64,000 nt of DNA from Bacteroidales bacterium (GTDB taxonomy: Bacteria; Bacteroidota; Bacteroidia; Bacteroidales; UBA3824): NCBI GenBank assembly GCA_024413595.1, contig JAKSUC010000008.1, positions 27,517-91,516 of the forward strand. The letters run 5' to 3'. Position numbers and translations under genes: made by a program. Shown here one piece after another: positions 7,345-18,803 of this stretch. Position 1 is the first letter of the stretch. Each line of letters opens with the position of its first letter. The notes beneath the pieces were generated by a model. That model was not told the origin of the DNA, ran no database searches, and was given only the letters and a program-made list of their open reading frames with translations.

Positions 7345-10300
7345 TTAATTAGAATAAGTCAAATTCTCACTTTTTTCTTTAGGCTCAACAATAATGTGAT
7401 CGTAACGTCTCATACCTGTACCAGCAGGAATTAAGTGACCAACAATAACATTTTCTTTTAAGCCTTCAAGAGTGTCAATTTTACCTGCAATAGCAGCTTC
7501 ATTAAGCACTTTAGTAGTTTCTTGGAATGAAGCAGCCGACATAAAGCTTTGAGTTTGAAGAGCAGCACGAGTAATACCTTGAAGTATTTGACTAGAAGTA
7601 GCCGCAACAGCATCACGAGCTTCAACAAGACGAAGGTCTTTACGTTTTAGAGTAGAGTTTTCGTCTCTAAGTTTGCGAGCAGAAACAATTTGACCTGGTT
7701 TAAGATTTTCAGAATCGCCAGCGTCAAGAACCACTTTTTTGCCAAACATTCTGTCGTTTTCTTCCATAAATTCCCATTTGTCAGCCATTTCGCCTTCAAG
7801 GAAATTAGTGTCACCTGGATCTTCAATTTTAACCTTACGCATCATTTGACGAACAATAACTTCAAAGTGTTTATCATTGATTTTTACACCTTGTAAACGA
7901 TAAACTTCTTGAACTTCGTTAACGATGTATTCTTGAACTTCGGTAGGTCCTTTGATTGCAAGAATGTCAGATGGAGTAACAGCACCATCAGAAAGTGGAG
8001 TTCCAGCTTTAACGTAGTCGTTGTCTTGCACCAAAATTTGTTTAGAAAGAGAAACAAGATATTTCTTTTCTTCACCTTGTTTAGATGTGATAGAAATTTC
8101 ACGATTACCACGTTTAATTCTACCAAGAGTAACAATACCGTCGATTTCAGAAACCACTGCAGGGTTAGAAGGGTTACGAGCCTCAAACAATTCAGTAACA
8201 CGAGGCAAACCACCAGTGATGTCACCCAAGCTACCAACTTTACGAGGTATCTTAACAAGAATATCACCAGAATTAACTTTGTCACCTTCGGCACGAATAA
8301 TGTGAGCACCCACAGGGATATTGTATGTTGCAACAAAATTTCCTTCTTCGTCAGAAATGTGAATAGCAGGAGTTTTTGTTTTGTCTTTGGCTTCGATAAT
8401 AACTTTTTCAGCAAAACCTGTGGTTTCGTCGGTTTCTTCTTTATAAGTAGCACCTTCTATCATGTTTTCAAACACAACAGAACCGCCAAATTCAGAAATG
8501 ATAGTTACGTTGAATGGGTCCCATTCACAAACTACATCACCTTTTTTAACAGTGTCACCGTCTTTAAAGTATAAACGAGAACCGTAAGGGATTGGAGCGT
8601 TTGTAAGAGTGATATTAGTATTGCTGTCTACAATCTTGGCTTCAGCAAGTCGGCTAATAACAACAAAAACTTGGTTGCCAGTTTCGTCGGTATAAGGAAC
8701 TGTTTTTAGTTCTTCGATTTGTAAATAACCATCGTATTTAGAAACAAATTGAGAATCAGCAGCCAAACCTCCAGCAACACCACCGACGTGGAATGTACGA
8801 AGTGTCAACTGTGTACCAGGTTCACCGATACTTTGTGCAGCAATTGTACCAACAGCTTCACCAATTTGAACTTTACGAGATGTAGCCAAGTTACGTCCGT
8901 AACATTTTGCACAAACACCTTTACGAGATTCACAAGTAAGTACAGAACGAATTTCAATTTGTTCAATAGGAGATTCATCAATTCTTTGTGCAATAGCTTC
9001 AGTAATTTCCTCACCAGAACGAACAATGATTTCTCCAGTTTGTGGATGAATAACGTCATGAACAGAAGTACGTCCTAAAACTCTATCGCCTAAAGACTCA
9101 ACGATTTCGTCTTTTTTACGAAGAGCAGTAGCAATTAATCCACGAAGCGTTCCACAATCTTCTTGAGTAATAATAACGTCTTGAGCCACGTCAACCAAAC
9201 GACGAGTTAAGTATCCAGCGTCAGCGGTTTTTAACGCGGTATCTGCCAAACCTTTACGAGCACCGTGTGTAGAAATAAAGTATTCTAACACAGATAGACC
9301 TTCTTTAAAGTTTGCCAAAATAGGGTTTTCAATAATTTCAGCGCCAGAAGAAGTACCTGATTTTTGAGGTTTTGCCATCAAACCACGCATACCAGACAAC
9401 TGACGAATTTGTTCTTTAGAACCACGGGCACCAGAATCAAGCATCATGTAAACAGAGTTGAATCCATCGTTGTTTGAAGACAATGTTTTCATCACTGATT
9501 CTGTTAATTTAGCATTAACGTGAGTCCATGTATCGATGATTTGGTTGTAACGTTCGTTGTAAGTTATGAAACCCATGCTATAGTTGTTAAGAATTTCGTC
9601 AACTTGATCGTATCCTTCTTGAACCATAGCGGCTTTTTCAGTAGGAACAACCACATCTTCAAGGTTGAACGAAAGTCCACCTTTGAATGCACGGTAATAT
9701 CCCATACTCTTAATATCGTCAAGGAATTTAACAGCACGTGCCATACCACAATGTTTGATAACACGGCTGATAATATCACGTAAGTTTTTCTTTTTGATAA
9801 CTTCGTTGATATAACCAACTTCTGGAGGAACCATTTGGTTAAACAAAATACGTCCCACAGTTGTGTCTATCATCTTGTTAACAAGCACTTCGTTTTCCAT
9901 AACGTTAGCTCTGATTTTACAAGCACTTTGAAGAGTAGCTTTACCTTCATTGTAAGCAATGATTGTTTCTTCAGGGCTATAATATACTAAACCAGTACCT
10001 CTTACAGGTTTACCACCTTCAAGTTTACGTTCTTTAGTCATATAGTAAAGACCAAGAACCATGTCTTGAGACGGAACTGCAATAGGTGCACCATTAGCAG
10101 GGTTAAGAATGTTGTGCGAAGCTAACATAAGAATTTGAGCTTCAAGCACAGCAGCATTACCTAAAGGCAAGTGAACAGCCATTTGGTCACCATCAAAGTC
10201 GGCGTTGAACGCAGTACAAACTAATGGGTGAAGTTGTATAGCTTTGCCTTCAATTAATTTAGGTTGGAATGCTTGAATACCTAATCTGTGAAGGGTTGGA

Positions 10301-11613
10301 GCACGGTTAAGCAAAATAGGATGACCTTTTAAAACATTTTCAAGAATGTCCCAAACCACAGGGTCTTTACGGTCAACAATCTTTTTTGCAGATTTAACAG
10401 TTTTTACAACACCTCTTTCTATAAGTTTACGAATAACAAATGGTTTGTATAATTCAGCAGCCATTTCTTTAGGTAAACCGCATTCGTGCATTTGTAATTC
10501 AGGACCAACAACAATAACAGAACGAGCTGAATAGTCAACACGTTTACCAAGTAAGTTTTGACGGAAACGTCCTTGTTTACCTTTTAAACTATCACTTAAA
10601 GATTTTAAAGGACGATTTGCTTCGCTCTTAACAGCGTTAGATTTACGAGAATTATCAAATAGAGAATCAACAGCTTCTTGAAGCATACGTTTTTCGTTAC
10701 GAAGAATAACTTCAGGAGCTTTGATTTCGATAAGACGTTTTAAACGATTGTTACGAATTATTACACGACGATAAAGGTCGTTAAGGTCAGAAGTAGCAAA
10801 ACGACCACCGTCTAGTGGAACCAAAGGACGTAATTCAGGTGGAATTACAGGAACCACTTTAATAATCATATATTCAGGTTTATTAGCTTCTGGAGAAGAT
10901 CTAAAAGTTTGTACAACTTGTAGACGTTTTAAAGCTTCAGCTTTACGTTGTTGAGAAGTTTCCTTGTTAGCTTTGTCTCTTAAAGAGAAAGCTAATTCAT
11001 CAAGGTTGATTTCTTTTAGCAAATCATAAATAGCTTCAGCTCCCATTTTAGCTATAAACTTGTTGGGATCTGTGTCATCAAGAAGTTGGTTATCTTTTGG
11101 AAGAGTATCTATAATATCCAAATATTCTTCTTCAGATAAGAAATCAAGTTTGTTAACTCCATCAGCAGCTTTAACACCTGGTTGAATAACCACGTATTTT
11201 TCATAATAAATGATAGAGTCAAGTTTTTTTGTCTGCATACCTAATAAATATCCAATTTTATTAGGTAATGATTTGAAGTACCAAATGTGAGCAACAGGAA
11301 CTACAAGTTGAATGTGTCCCATACGTTCACGTCTAACTTTTTTCTCAGTAACTTCAACACCGCAACGGTCACAGACAATACCTTTATAACGAATACGTTT
11401 GTATTTACCGCAATGACATTCATAATCCTTAACAGGACCAAAAATGCGTTCGCAGAACAAACCATCACGTTCAGGTTTGTATGTACGATAGTTTATGGTT
11501 TCTGGTTTTAGAACTTCACCACTTGAACGTTCCAAAATTTCTTCAGGAGAAGCCAATCCTATCGAAATTTTAGTAAATGTACTTTTTTGTTTATTGTCTT
11601 TACGAAATGCCAT
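7345..11613 (-). CDS. rpoC: DNA-directed RNA polymerase beta' subunit
   Basis: The 1422-residue beta' subunit forms half of the RNA polymerase active-site cleft. Visible landmarks in order are: the N-terminal zinc ribbon (CHCGKYKR...CDRCGVEV, about residues 65-90); the lid/rudder region; the catalytic loop [15 protein letters not shown] near residue 467, whose three Asp bind the catalytic Mg; the bridge helix and trigger loop region with [17 protein letters not shown]; and the second zinc site with [13 protein letters not shown] near residue 891. The length matches Bacteroidota RpoC, which carry an insert in the C-terminal third. The gene lies 94 nt after rpoB, with a GC-rich hairpin between them. 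No truncation or frameshift is seen. Confidence 0.99.
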   Translation of the reverse strand: MAFRKDNKQKSTFTKISIGLASPEEILERSSGEVLKPETINYRTYKPERDGLFCERIFGPVKDYECHCGKYKRIRYKGIVCDRCGVEVTEKKVRRERMGHIQLVVPVAHIWYFKSLPNKIGYLLGMQTKKLDSIIYYEKYVVIQPGVKAADGVNKLDFLSEEEYLDIIDTLPKDNQLLDDTDPNKFIAKMGAEAIYDLLKEINLDELAFSLRDKANKETSQQRKAEALKRLQVVQTFRSSPEANKPEYMIIKVVPVIPPELRPLVPLDGGRFATSDLNDLYRRVIIRNNRLKRLIEIKAPEVILRNEKRMLQEAVDSLFDNSRKSNAVKSEANRPLKSLSDSLKGKQGRFRQNLLGKRVDYSARSVIVVGPELQMHECGLPKEMAAELYKPFVIRKLIERGVVKTVKSAKKIVDRKDPVVWDILENVLKGHPILLNRAPTLHRLGIQAFQPKLIEGKAIQLHPLVCTAFNADFDGDQMAVHLPLGNAAVLEAQILMLASHNILNPANGAPIAVPSQDMVLGLYYMTKERKLEGGKPVRGTGLVYYSPEETIIAYNEGKATLQSACKIRANVMENEVLVNKMIDTTVGRILFNQMVPPEVGYINEVIKKKNLRDIISRVIKHCGMARAVKFLDDIKSMGYYRAFKGGLSFNLEDVVVPTEKAAMVQEGYDQVDEILNNYSMGFITYNERYNQIIDTWTHVNAKLTESVMKTLSSNNDGFNSVYMMLDSGARGSKEQIRQLSGMRGLMAKPQKSGTSSGAEIIENPILANFKEGLSVLEYFISTHGARKGLADTALKTADAGYLTRRLVDVAQDVIITQEDCGTLRGLIATALRKKDEIVESLGDRVLGRTSVHDVIHPQTGEIIVRSGEEITEAIAQRIDESPIEQIEIRSVLTCESRKGVCAKCYGRNLATSRKVQIGEAVGTIAAQSIGEPGTQLTLRTFHVGGVAGGLAADSQFVSKYDGYLQIEELKTVPYTDETGNQVFVVISRLAEAKIVDSNTNITLTNAPIPYGSRLYFKDGDTVKKGDVVCEWDPFNVTIISEFGGSVVFENMIEGATYKEETDETTGFAEKVIIEAKDKTKTPAIHISDEEGNFVATYNIPVGAHIIRAEGDKVNSGDILVKIPRKVGSLGDITGGLPRVTELFEARNPSNPAVVSEIDGIVTLGRIKRGNREISITSKQGEEKKYLVSLSKQILVQDNDYVKAGTPLSDGAVTPSDILAIKGPTEVQEYIVNEVQEVYRLQGVKINDKHFEVIVRQMMRKVKIEDPGDTNFLEGEMADKWEFMEENDRMFGKKVVLDAGDSENLKPGQIVSARKLRDENSTLKRKDLRLVEARDAVAATSSQILQGITRAALQTQSFMSAASFQETTKVLNEAAIAGKIDTLEGLKENVIVGHLIPAGTGMRRYDHIIVEPKEKSENLTYSN

Positions 11614-11666
11614 ATTCGTTGTATGTTAAAATATGTCGTTAAAACTATTTTTTCAAAATATCAAAA

Positions 11667-11687
11667 GCCGGAAGCTATACTTCCGGC
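11667..11687 (-). other. intercistronic hairpin between rpoB and rpoC
   Basis: An 8-bp GC-rich stem (GCCGGAAG with CTTCCGGC) has a 5-nt loop. On the minus strand it is followed by TTTTGATATTTTG, a weak T tract. It begins 21 nt after the rpoB stop and could be a partial terminator or a processing/stability hairpin setting the rpoB:rpoC ratio. Confidence 0.6.
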
Positions 11688-11707
11688 AAAAAGTTTACTA
11701 TAAATTA

Positions 11708-14700
11708 TTAAGAAAGTGTAACACTTAAACCTAAACCTCTTAATTCATGTAATAATACATTGAATGATTCAGGAATACCAGGAGTTGGCATTGGGTCACC
11801 CTTAACAATAGCTTCATAAGCTTTTGCACGACCAACAACGTCGTCTGATTTAACAGTAAGAATTTCTTGAAGAATGTTTGCTGCTCCAAATGCTTCTAGA
11901 GCCCAAACTTCCATTTCTCCAAAACGTTGACCACCAAATTGCGCTTTACCTCCAAGAGGTTGTTGTGTAATTAATGAGTAAGGACCAATAGAACGAGCGT
12001 GCATTTTATCATCAACCATGTGACCTAATTTCAACATGTAGATAACACCAACAGTTGCAGGTTGGTCAAAACGTTCTCCTGTACCACCATCGTAAAGATA
12101 TGATTTACCAAAACGAGGTAGACCATTTTGTTCCATTAAATCACCAATTTGTTCTACTGTAGCACCATCAAAAATAGGAGTTGCAAATGTAACGCCCATA
12201 GTTTTGCCAGCCCAACCTAAAACAGTTTCATATATTTGTCCAAGGTTCATACGAGAAGGCACACCTAATGGGTTTAGAACAATATCAACAGGAGTTCCGT
12301 CTGCTAAAAATGGCATATCTTCTGCACGTACAATACGAGAAACGATACCTTTATTACCGTGACGACCTGCCATCTTGTCTCCTACTCTTAATTTACGTTT
12401 TTTTGCAACGTAAACTTTAGCAAGTTGTACAATACCGATTGGAAGTTCATCTCCAATCATTACATTATATTTTTGACGGCGGAATACGCTTTCTTCTTCT
12501 TTGAATTTAACAATATAATTGTGTAAAAGTGCTTTGATTGTATCGTTTTTCTTTTTATCAGTAGTCCATTTGTTAGGATTGATTTCGATATAATCAGGAA
12601 TTTCTTGAAGAACTTTCATTGTAAATTTAGCACCTTTCGCAATAATATCTTTGTTAAAATAGTCTTTAACACCTTGCGAAGTTTTTCCATTAACAAGTTG
12701 GAACAACTTATCAATTAAGCAATCTCTTAAATCAGAACAAACTTTTTCGTAATCTTTTTCAAGTTTTTGAATAATTGGTTTATCAGCAGTTTTAACTTTG
12801 CGATCTTTCATAGAACGAGAGAATAATCTCTTGTCGATAACAACACCTTTAACAGAAGGTGGAGTTTTTAAAGAAGCGTCTTTTACGTCACCTGCTTTTT
12901 CACCAAATATAGCACGAAGAAGTTTTTCTTCTGGACTAGGATCAGATTCTCCTTTAGGAGTAATTTTACCAATAAGAATATCGCCTTGTTGAACTTCAGC
13001 ACCAACGCGAATTATACCATTTTCGTCAAGATTTTTTGTAGCATCTTCACTTACATTAGGAATATCAGCAGTAAGTTCTTCCATACCACGTTTAGTATCA
13101 CGAACTTCTAACATGTATTCATCAATGTGAATAGAAGTGAAAATATCTTCACGAACAACACGTTCCGAAATTACAATAGCATCTTCATAGTTGTAACCTT
13201 TCCAAGGCATGAATGCTACTTTCATATTGCGACCTAACGCAAGTTCGCCACCTTTAGTAGCATAACCTTCTGTAAGAATTTGACCAGGAACAACAACATC
13301 GCCTTTACGAACAATAGGACGAGTGTTGATACACATACTCTGGTTAGTTTTCTTAAATTTGGTTAAATGATATGTTGTGTTTTCATCATCAAAATCGACA
13401 AAACGTTCTTCTTCAGTTTGATTGTATTTGATAACAATCTTATCTGCATCAACATATTGAACAACACCATCACGTTCTGCAGTGATTTGAGTTCTAGAAT
13501 CTTTTGCAACACGAGCTTCAATACCAGTACCAACAATAGGAGCTTCTGGCTCAATAATAGGAACAGCTTGACGCATCATGTTAGAACCCATCAATGCACG
13601 GTTAGCATCGTCATGTTCCAAGAATGGAATAAGAGACGCAGCAATTGAAGAAATTTGGTTAGGAGCTACATCAATTAATTCAACTTCTTCTGGCGAAATA
13701 ACAGGGAAGTCTGCATTTTGACGAGCTTTAACACGTTTTTCAATAATTTTACCGTTTTCATCCATAGCAGCAGAAGCTTGAGCAACTAATTTATTGTCTT
13801 CATCTTCTGCAGTCATATATTGCATACCTTCTTCAGAAAAGTCAACAACACCGTTGTTAACTTTACGGTATGGAGTTTCAATAAATCCTAAGTCGTCAAC
13901 CTTTGCAAACACACAAAGAGAAGAAATCAAACCAATGTTTGGACCTTCAGGAGTTTCAATAGGACAAAGACGACCATAGTGTGTATAGTGAACGTCACGA
14001 ACTTCGAAACCAGCACGATCTCTAGACAAACCACCAGGACCAAGAGCAGACAAACGACGTTTGTGTGTGATTTCAGCCAATGGGTTGGTTTGATCCATAA
14101 ACTGAGAAAGCTGATTGGTACCAAAAAATGAGTTTATAACCGAAGATAAAGTTTTAGAATTGATAAGGTCTATAGGAGTAAAAACCTCATTGTCTCTAAC
14201 GTTCATACGTTCACGAATGGTTCTAGCCATACGAGCAAGACCAACTCCAAATTGATCGTAAAGTTGCTCACCAACTGTACGAACACGACGGTTACTCAAG
14301 TGGTCAATATCATCAACATCAGCTTTAGAGTTGATAAGTTCGATCAGATATTTAATAATCTCTATAATGTCTTCCTTAGTTAATACTTTAATATTAGTAT
14401 CAATCTTAAGGTCTAATTTTTTGTTAATCCTATAACGACCAACATCTCCTAAATCGTAACGACGATCAGAGAAGAATAATTTGTCTATAACATCACGAGC
14501 AGTAGCATCGTCAGGTGGTTCAGCATTGCGAAGCTGACGATAAATATAAAGAACAGCTTCTTTTTCAGAGTTACAAGGGTCTTTTTGTAAAGTGTTGTAA
14601 ATAATAGAAAAATCTATGTGTTCAGCAACATCTTTGTGAAGCAATATAGTTTGAGCTCCAGACTCAACAATGTCGTCAATAAGTTCGTTTGTAAGTTCAA

Positions 14701-15517
14701 CTTCACGATCAACAATAATATTGTTACGTTCAATAGAAACTACTTCTCCGGTATCTTCATCAACGAAATCTTCAGTCCAAGTTTTTAAAACTCTTGCAGC
14801 TAATTTACGACCAACAACCTTTTTAAGAGCAGCTTTGCTAACTTTAATTTCGTCAGCTAAGTCAAAAATTTGTAGGATGTCTTTATCGTTTTCAAAACCA
14901 ATAGCACGTAACAAAGTTGTTACAGGTAATTTCTTTTTACGATCGATATAAGCATACATAACATTATTAATGTCAGTAGCAAATTCAATCCATGAGCCCT
15001 TAAATGGAATAATACGGGCAGAATAAAGTTTTGTACCGTTAGCATGCATACTTTGTCCAAAGAAAACTCCAGGAGAACGATGTAATTGAGAAACAACAAC
15101 ACGTTCAGCACCATTAATAACAAAAGTGCCACTAGGAGTCATATAAGGAACGGTACCCAGATAAACATCTTGAATAACCGTTTCAAAATCCTCATGTTCA
15201 GGATCGGTACAATATAGCTTGAGTTTAGCCTTAAGAGGTACACTATACGTAAGACCACGATCTAAACATTCTTCAATAGTATACCTTGAAGGATCGACAT
15301 AATAGTCGATAAATTCAAGCATAAAGTTATTACGAGTATCTGAAATAGGGAAATTTTCATTAAATACCTTAAACAATCCCTCTTGCTTTCTCTTTTCAGG
15401 AGTAGTTTCCAATTGAAAGAAATCATGAAAAGATTTCAATTGGATTTCCAGAAAATCAGGATACTCTAACTGATTTTTAGCTGAAGCGAAACTAATTCTA
15501 GAGTTATTCAGAGCCAT
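11708..15517 (-). CDS. rpoB: DNA-directed RNA polymerase beta subunit
   Basis: The 1269-residue beta subunit is complete. The rifampicin-binding cluster is intact and wild type in sequence: [15 protein letters not shown] followed by [20 protein letters not shown] holds the residues equivalent to E. coli Q513, D516, H526 and S531, so there is no visible resistance change. Downstream are the [21 protein letters not shown] segment, the [11 protein letters not shown] motif, the [10 protein letters not shown] active-site motif and the C-terminal [19 protein letters not shown] clamp anchor. It follows rplL with a 114-nt gap containing an extended hairpin and precedes rpoC. It is probably transcribed from upstream promoters of the ribosomal protein operon, since no clear TAnnTTTG/TTG pair is seen directly before it. 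Confidence 0.99.
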   Translation of the reverse strand: MALNNSRISFASAKNQLEYPDFLEIQLKSFHDFFQLETTPEKRKQEGLFKVFNENFPISDTRNNFMLEFIDYYVDPSRYTIEECLDRGLTYSVPLKAKLKLYCTDPEHEDFETVIQDVYLGTVPYMTPSGTFVINGAERVVVSQLHRSPGVFFGQSMHANGTKLYSARIIPFKGSWIEFATDINNVMYAYIDRKKKLPVTTLLRAIGFENDKDILQIFDLADEIKVSKAALKKVVGRKLAARVLKTWTEDFVDEDTGEVVSIERNNIIVDREVELTNELIDDIVESGAQTILLHKDVAEHIDFSIIYNTLQKDPCNSEKEAVLYIYRQLRNAEPPDDATARDVIDKLFFSDRRYDLGDVGRYRINKKLDLKIDTNIKVLTKEDIIEIIKYLIELINSKADVDDIDHLSNRRVRTVGEQLYDQFGVGLARMARTIRERMNVRDNEVFTPIDLINSKTLSSVINSFFGTNQLSQFMDQTNPLAEITHKRRLSALGPGGLSRDRAGFEVRDVHYTHYGRLCPIETPEGPNIGLISSLCVFAKVDDLGFIETPYRKVNNGVVDFSEEGMQYMTAEDEDNKLVAQASAAMDENGKIIEKRVKARQNADFPVISPEEVELIDVAPNQISSIAASLIPFLEHDDANRALMGSNMMRQAVPIIEPEAPIVGTGIEARVAKDSRTQITAERDGVVQYVDADKIVIKYNQTEEERFVDFDDENTTYHLTKFKKTNQSMCINTRPIVRKGDVVVPGQILTEGYATKGGELALGRNMKVAFMPWKGYNYEDAIVISERVVREDIFTSIHIDEYMLEVRDTKRGMEELTADIPNVSEDATKNLDENGIIRVGAEVQQGDILIGKITPKGESDPSPEEKLLRAIFGEKAGDVKDASLKTPPSVKGVVIDKRLFSRSMKDRKVKTADKPIIQKLEKDYEKVCSDLRDCLIDKLFQLVNGKTSQGVKDYFNKDIIAKGAKFTMKVLQEIPDYIEINPNKWTTDKKKNDTIKALLHNYIVKFKEEESVFRRQKYNVMIGDELPIGIVQLAKVYVAKKRKLRVGDKMAGRHGNKGIVSRIVRAEDMPFLADGTPVDIVLNPLGVPSRMNLGQIYETVLGWAGKTMGVTFATPIFDGATVEQIGDLMEQNGLPRFGKSYLYDGGTGERFDQPATVGVIYMLKLGHMVDDKMHARSIGPYSLITQQPLGGKAQFGGQRFGEMEVWALEAFGAANILQEILTVKSDDVVGRAKAYEAIVKGDPMPTPGIPESFNVLLHELRGLGLSVTLS

Positions 15518-15568
15518 CTGATAATTAAAAAATTAATAATTGAACTTGAGAAATATGACAAAAAGGTC

Positions 15569-15598
15569 TAGTATCCCAATTCATAATTGTGGATACTA
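15569..15598 (-). other. two-step hairpin between rplL and rpoB
   Basis: An outer 8-bp stem (TAGTATCC with GGATACTA, 15569-15576 and 15591-15598) encloses an inner 5-bp stem (CAATT with AATTG) and a 3-nt loop, with one bulged base. It lies in the 114-nt rplL-rpoB gap. In E. coli the same gap holds an attenuator and an RNase III site; a similar role here is an inference. Confidence 0.55.
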
Positions 15599-15631
15599 AA
15601 CCCAAAACTCAACTGGTTGAGTATGTTTACC

Positions 15632-16009
15632 TTACTTTAGTTCAACTTCTGCTCCAGCTTCTACTAATTTAGCTTTAATAGATTCAGCTTCTTCTTTAGA
15701 AACTTTTTCTTTAATAGCTTTAGGAGCACCGTCAACTAAATCTTTAGCTTCTTTTAAGCCTAAACCTGCAAGTTCTTTTACTAATTTAACAATTTGTAAT
15801 TTTTGAGCACCTGCTGATTTGAGGATAACGTCAAATTCTGTTTGTTCAGCAGCAGCAGGAGCAGCAGCACCAGCTGCAGGTCCAGCAACAGCTACAGCAG
15901 CAGCTGCAGGTTCGATACCATATTCTTCTTTAAATATTGTTGCAAGTTCGCTAACTTCTTTAACAGTCAAATTAACTAATTGTTCTGCTAATGCTTTCAA
16001 ATCTGCCAT
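15632..16009 (-). CDS. rplL: 50S ribosomal protein bL12 (L7/L12)
   Basis: The 125-residue acidic stalk protein has the expected three parts. The N-terminal dimerisation helices are [19 protein letters not shown]..., an Ala/Gly/Pro hinge spans about residues 35-57, and the C-terminal factor-binding domain includes [20 protein letters not shown] and ends EAGAEVELK. Dimers bind the C-terminal helices of uL10 (rplJ, 40 nt upstream) and recruit EF-Tu and EF-G to the ribosome. Length and order fit the family. The next gene downstream is rpoB, as in most bacteria. Confidence 0.98.
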   Translation of the reverse strand: MADLKALAEQLVNLTVKEVSELATIFKEEYGIEPAAAAVAVAGPAAGAAAPAAAEQTEFDVILKSAGAQKLQIVKLVKELAGLGLKEAKDLVDGAPKAIKEKVSKEEAESIKAKLVEAGAEVELK

Positions 16010-16049
16010 TTTTATTCTATTTTAGATAATTGTTTTTAAATTGAATTAA

Positions 16050-16577
16050 TTATTGTGCTCTTTCTTCTAGAGCTTTTACCAAACCGGTAAGTTTGTTTTG
16101 TCCCGATTGCAAACAAGAAATAACATTCTTGATTGGAGACTGTAACAACATAATGATGTCGCCGAGTAACTCTTCTTTAGACTTAATAGAAGCTAAAGCT
16201 GCGAGTTGATTATCGCCAACGTAGATACTTTCTTGAACGTAAGCAGCTTTAAGGATTGGTTTTTCGCCATTTTTTCTTAAATCTTGAATCATTTGTGCAG
16301 GAGCATTTGCTTTTTCACAAAACATGATACAAGTATTTTGTTTTAAAAGAGGCAACAATTCTGAAACACTATCCTTTTTATTGCTTTTTTCAAAAGCTTT
16401 TTTAAGAAGAGTATTTTTTACAACTTGTAAAGTAACTTTCTTATCAAAACAAGCTTTACGCAATTTGTATGTGTCTGCCGCGTTAAGATCGGAAATGTCG
16501 GCCAAATAGAAGTTCGACGAATTGTCAATTGCTTCTGCAAGCGAATCAATGATGGAACCTTTTTGTGTCTTTTTCAT
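16050..16577 (-). CDS. rplJ: 50S ribosomal protein uL10
   Basis: This 175-residue protein forms the base of the ribosomal stalk, binding 23S rRNA with its N-terminal domain and bL12 dimers with its C-terminal helix. Family features include the start MKKTQKGSIIDSLAEAID, the NFYLADISDLNAADTYKLRK segment and VTLQVVKNTLLKKAFEKS, and the C-terminal LVKALEERAQ helix. It lies between rplA (24 nt upstream) and rplL. In many bacteria the uL10-bL12 complex represses its own mRNA through a leader structure; no such leader is obvious in this short gap. Complete and unremarkable. Confidence 0.97.
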   Translation of the reverse strand: MKKTQKGSIIDSLAEAIDNSSNFYLADISDLNAADTYKLRKACFDKKVTLQVVKNTLLKKAFEKSNKKDSVSELLPLLKQNTCIMFCEKANAPAQMIQDLRKNGEKPILKAAYVQESIYVGDNQLAALASIKSKEELLGDIIMLLQSPIKNVISCLQSGQNKLTGLVKALEERAQ

Positions 16578-16601
16578 TTTAACTTTGCTTTAATTATGGC
16601 C

Positions 16602-17294
16602 TTACTCAATAGATTTTGGATCAACTTCAATACTTGGAGTCATTGTACCACTAACAAATACACTCTTAACGTATGTACCTTTAGCAGCAGCTGGTTTTAA
16701 CTTTATTACAGTACGCAAGAATTCTCTTGCATTTTCATAAAGTTTATCACTTTCAAAAGAAGCTTTTCCAACTGGACAATGAATAATACCGTATTTGTCT
16801 ACCTTGAAATCTATCTTTCCGAGTTTTACTTCTTTAACTGCCTGTGCAATTTCCATTGTAACAGTACCAGTTTTTGGGTTAGGCATAAGTCCACGAGGAC
16901 CAAGTATTCTACCTAACTTACCTACTTTACCCATACAAGAAGGCATTGTGATGATAACATCAACATCTGTCCAACCACCTTGAATCTTGTTAACATATTC
17001 GTCAAGACCAACGTAATCAGCACCAGCTGTTTTAGCTTCTTCTTCCTTATCAGGAGTACATAAAACTAAAACCTTCTTGTCTTTACCAGTACCGTTAGGA
17101 AGAGTAACAACGCCTCTAACCATCTGGTTAGCTTTTTTAGGATCAACACCAAGACGGATATCAACGTCAACTGAAGAATCAAATTTAGTAGATACTAAAG
17201 ATTTTACTAAATCACAAGCATCTTTAAGTTGATATTGTTTACCTTCTTCGATTTTGCCCAGCGCAGCTTTATAATTTTTACTTACTTTTCCCAT
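16602..17294 (-). CDS. rplA: 50S ribosomal protein uL1
   Basis: This 230-residue protein of the L1 stalk takes part in deacylated tRNA release from the E site. The two-domain pattern is clear: domain I residues at both ends ([20 protein letters not shown], and [20 protein letters not shown] at the C-terminus) and the inserted domain II with [20 protein letters not shown] and the conserved [15 protein letters not shown]. In many bacteria uL1 also represses the rplK-rplA mRNA. The start is 17 nt after rplK and the gene is followed by rplJ, so translation coupling along the operon is likely. Confidence 0.98.
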   Translation of the reverse strand: MGKVSKNYKAALGKIEEGKQYQLKDACDLVKSLVSTKFDSSVDVDIRLGVDPKKANQMVRGVVTLPNGTGKDKKVLVLCTPDKEEEAKTAGADYVGLDEYVNKIQGGWTDVDVIITMPSCMGKVGKLGRILGPRGLMPNPKTGTVTMEIAQAVKEVKLGKIDFKVDKYGIIHCPVGKASFESDKLYENAREFLRTVIKLKPAAAKGTYVKSVFVSGTMTPSIEVDPKSIE

Positions 17295-17311
17295 TTCGAC
17301 TTTGTTATTAT

Positions 17312-17755
17312 TTAGTTATCAAAAGGTGAGGGACCACTAATTGTGATACCCATACTTCTAGCTGTGCCTGCTACCAATTTCATGGCCGATTCAATTGTAA
17401 AACAATTTAAATCGGGCAACTTGTCTTCAGCAATTTGTTTAATCTGATCCCAAGTTACTGACGCAACCTTCTTTCTATTAGGTTCTGCAGAACCTGACTT
17501 TATTTTTGCAAGTTCTTTTAATTGTGCTCCAGCTGGTGATGTTTTTAAAACGAAATCAAACGATTTATCGCTATAAACTGTAATAACAACAGGTACAACT
17601 TTACCTGCTTTATCTTTTGTTTTAGCATTAAATTGTTTACAGAATTCCATTATGTTAACACCTTTGGAACCCAAAGCAGGACCAATAGGTGGTGAAGGAT
17701 TAGCTGCACCGCCTTTGATTTCCAATTTAACAAAACCGGTAATTTCCTTAGCCAT
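17312..17755 (-). CDS. rplK: 50S ribosomal protein uL11
   Basis: This 147-residue protein of the GTPase-associated centre binds 23S rRNA helices 43/44 with its C-terminal domain. The N-terminal proline-rich [20 protein letters not shown] helix motif is the family signature (it is also the thiostrepton contact region). The [20 protein letters not shown] linker and a [19 protein letters not shown] C-terminus complete the match. It precedes rplA by 16 nt and follows nusG by a 108-nt spacer, the largest gap in this part of the cluster, where an internal promoter or L1-controlled leader could lie, although no good -7/-33 pair was found. Confidence 0.98.
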   Translation of the reverse strand: MAKEITGFVKLEIKGGAANPSPPIGPALGSKGVNIMEFCKQFNAKTKDKAGKVVPVVITVYSDKSFDFVLKTSPAGAQLKELAKIKSGSAEPNRKKVASVTWDQIKQIAEDKLPDLNCFTIESAMKLVAGTARSMGITISGPSPFDN

Positions 17756-17863
17756 TTTGTTTATGTCTTAAAAAAATTGATTATATATAATAAAAGACTC
17801 TTTAGAAACTGTTGGAAGCTATTTTATTTTGAGAGGTAAATATCAGTTTCTTTCAAAGTCGTA

Positions 17864-18442
17864 TTATTCTTTTAATTTCTCTACCTGTACAAACCCTAAT
17901 TCTAATGGAGTTTTTCTACCAAAGATTTTAACCATTACTTTGAGTTTTTTCTTCTCTTCGTTAATATCTTCGATAATTCCTATAAAACTATTAAAAGGTC
18001 CATCAATAACTTTTACGTTTTCACCAATTGTATATGGCGAATTCATCATCATATCACCATCTTCAGACATTTCATCAACTTTACCTAAAATACGGTTGAC
18101 TTCAACTTCTCTAATTGGTAATGGAGTTCCACCTTTTGTTTCACCCAAAAATCCTAATCCGCCAGGTATATTACGTAAAATACCTGTTACCTGTTGGGTT
18201 AACAAGCATTCAACCAAAACATAGCCAGGGAAAAATGTACGTTCCTTGCTATATTTTTTACCATTACGAACTTGATATACTTTTTCGCTGGGAATTAAAA
18301 CTTGGGTAACAAAATCTTCTAATTTTAGGTTTTGAATTTCAGTTTCGATATATTCTTTAACCTTTTTTTCTTGACCTCCGATAGCACGTAGTACATACCA
18401 CTTCTTTTCTTTTGGTCTATCTATTTTTGCTGATTCTTCCAT
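17864..18442 (-). CDS. nusG: transcription termination/antitermination factor NusG
   Basis: The 192-residue NusG binds RNA polymerase near the clamp through its NGN domain and couples it to Rho or to ribosomal uS10 through a KOW domain. The NGN domain spans about residues 10-120 (KKWYVLRAIGGQEKKVKEYI, FFPGYVLVECLLT) and the C-terminal KOW is GENVKVIDGPFNSFIGIIED. The glycine-rich GFLGETKGGTPLPI segment joins them. It lies 27 nt after secE and before rplK, the conserved secE-nusG-rplKAJL order. Confidence 0.98.
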   Translation of the reverse strand: MEESAKIDRPKEKKWYVLRAIGGQEKKVKEYIETEIQNLKLEDFVTQVLIPSEKVYQVRNGKKYSKERTFFPGYVLVECLLTQQVTGILRNIPGGLGFLGETKGGTPLPIREVEVNRILGKVDEMSEDGDMMMNSPYTIGENVKVIDGPFNSFIGIIEDINEEKKKLKVMVKIFGRKTPLELGFVQVEKLKE

Positions 18443-18469
18443 TTGTTTAATCCCAATTGGGTTGTTTTA

Positions 18470-18667
18470 TTAATTGAAAAATCCGTATATAAATTGCATG
18501 ATACTCTTTAAAGAGATATCCATTAAGAAAACCAATACGGCAATAATAAAAGTAGCAATCATAACGACAACTGCACTATTTTGAACCTCTGCCCAAGTTG
18601 GCCAAGTTACTTTGTGTACAAGTTCTTCGTATGTTGCTTGTATGTAAGTTTTTACCTTTGTGAACAT
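18470..18667 (-). CDS. secE: preprotein translocase subunit SecE
   Basis: The 65-residue single-span SecE clamps SecY in the inner-membrane translocon. The amphipathic N-terminal helix (YIQATYEELVHKVTWPTWAE) carries the conserved KVTWPTW motif. One transmembrane helix follows at about residues 30-55 (VVVMIATFIIAVLVFLMD). The size is normal for the minimal SecE found outside Enterobacteria. It sits between tRNA-Trp (16 nt upstream) and nusG. Confidence 0.97.
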   Translation of the reverse strand: MFTKVKTYIQATYEELVHKVTWPTWAEVQNSAVVVMIATFIIAVLVFLMDISLKSIMQFIYGFFN

Positions 18668-18683
18668 TTTATATATATATTTG

Positions 18684-18756
18684 CACGGGTGGAGAGGCTC
18701 GAACTCCCGACACCTAGTTTTGGAGACTAGTGCTCTACCAACTGAGCTACACCCGT
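18684..18756 (-). tRNA. tRNA-Trp (CCA)
   Basis: The 73-nt cloverleaf has acceptor ACGGGTG pairing with CACCCGT, D arm GCTC/GAGC, anticodon stem CTAGT/ACTAG with loop CTCCAAA (anticodon CCA) and a T arm with TTCGAGC. The 3' CCA is not encoded. It lies between tuf and secE, as in many bacteria. Confidence 0.97.
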
Positions 18757-18803
18757 AAGGTAAGGGAAGTTATCACTTCCCTTTTATATTGGTAATCTAT
18801 AGA

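Noticed and set aside
8749..9078. Plus-strand open frames inside rpoC and rpoB
   Set aside because: They are antisense shadows of highly conserved polymerase genes, with unlikely composition (Thr/Asn/Phe-rich) and no promoter.
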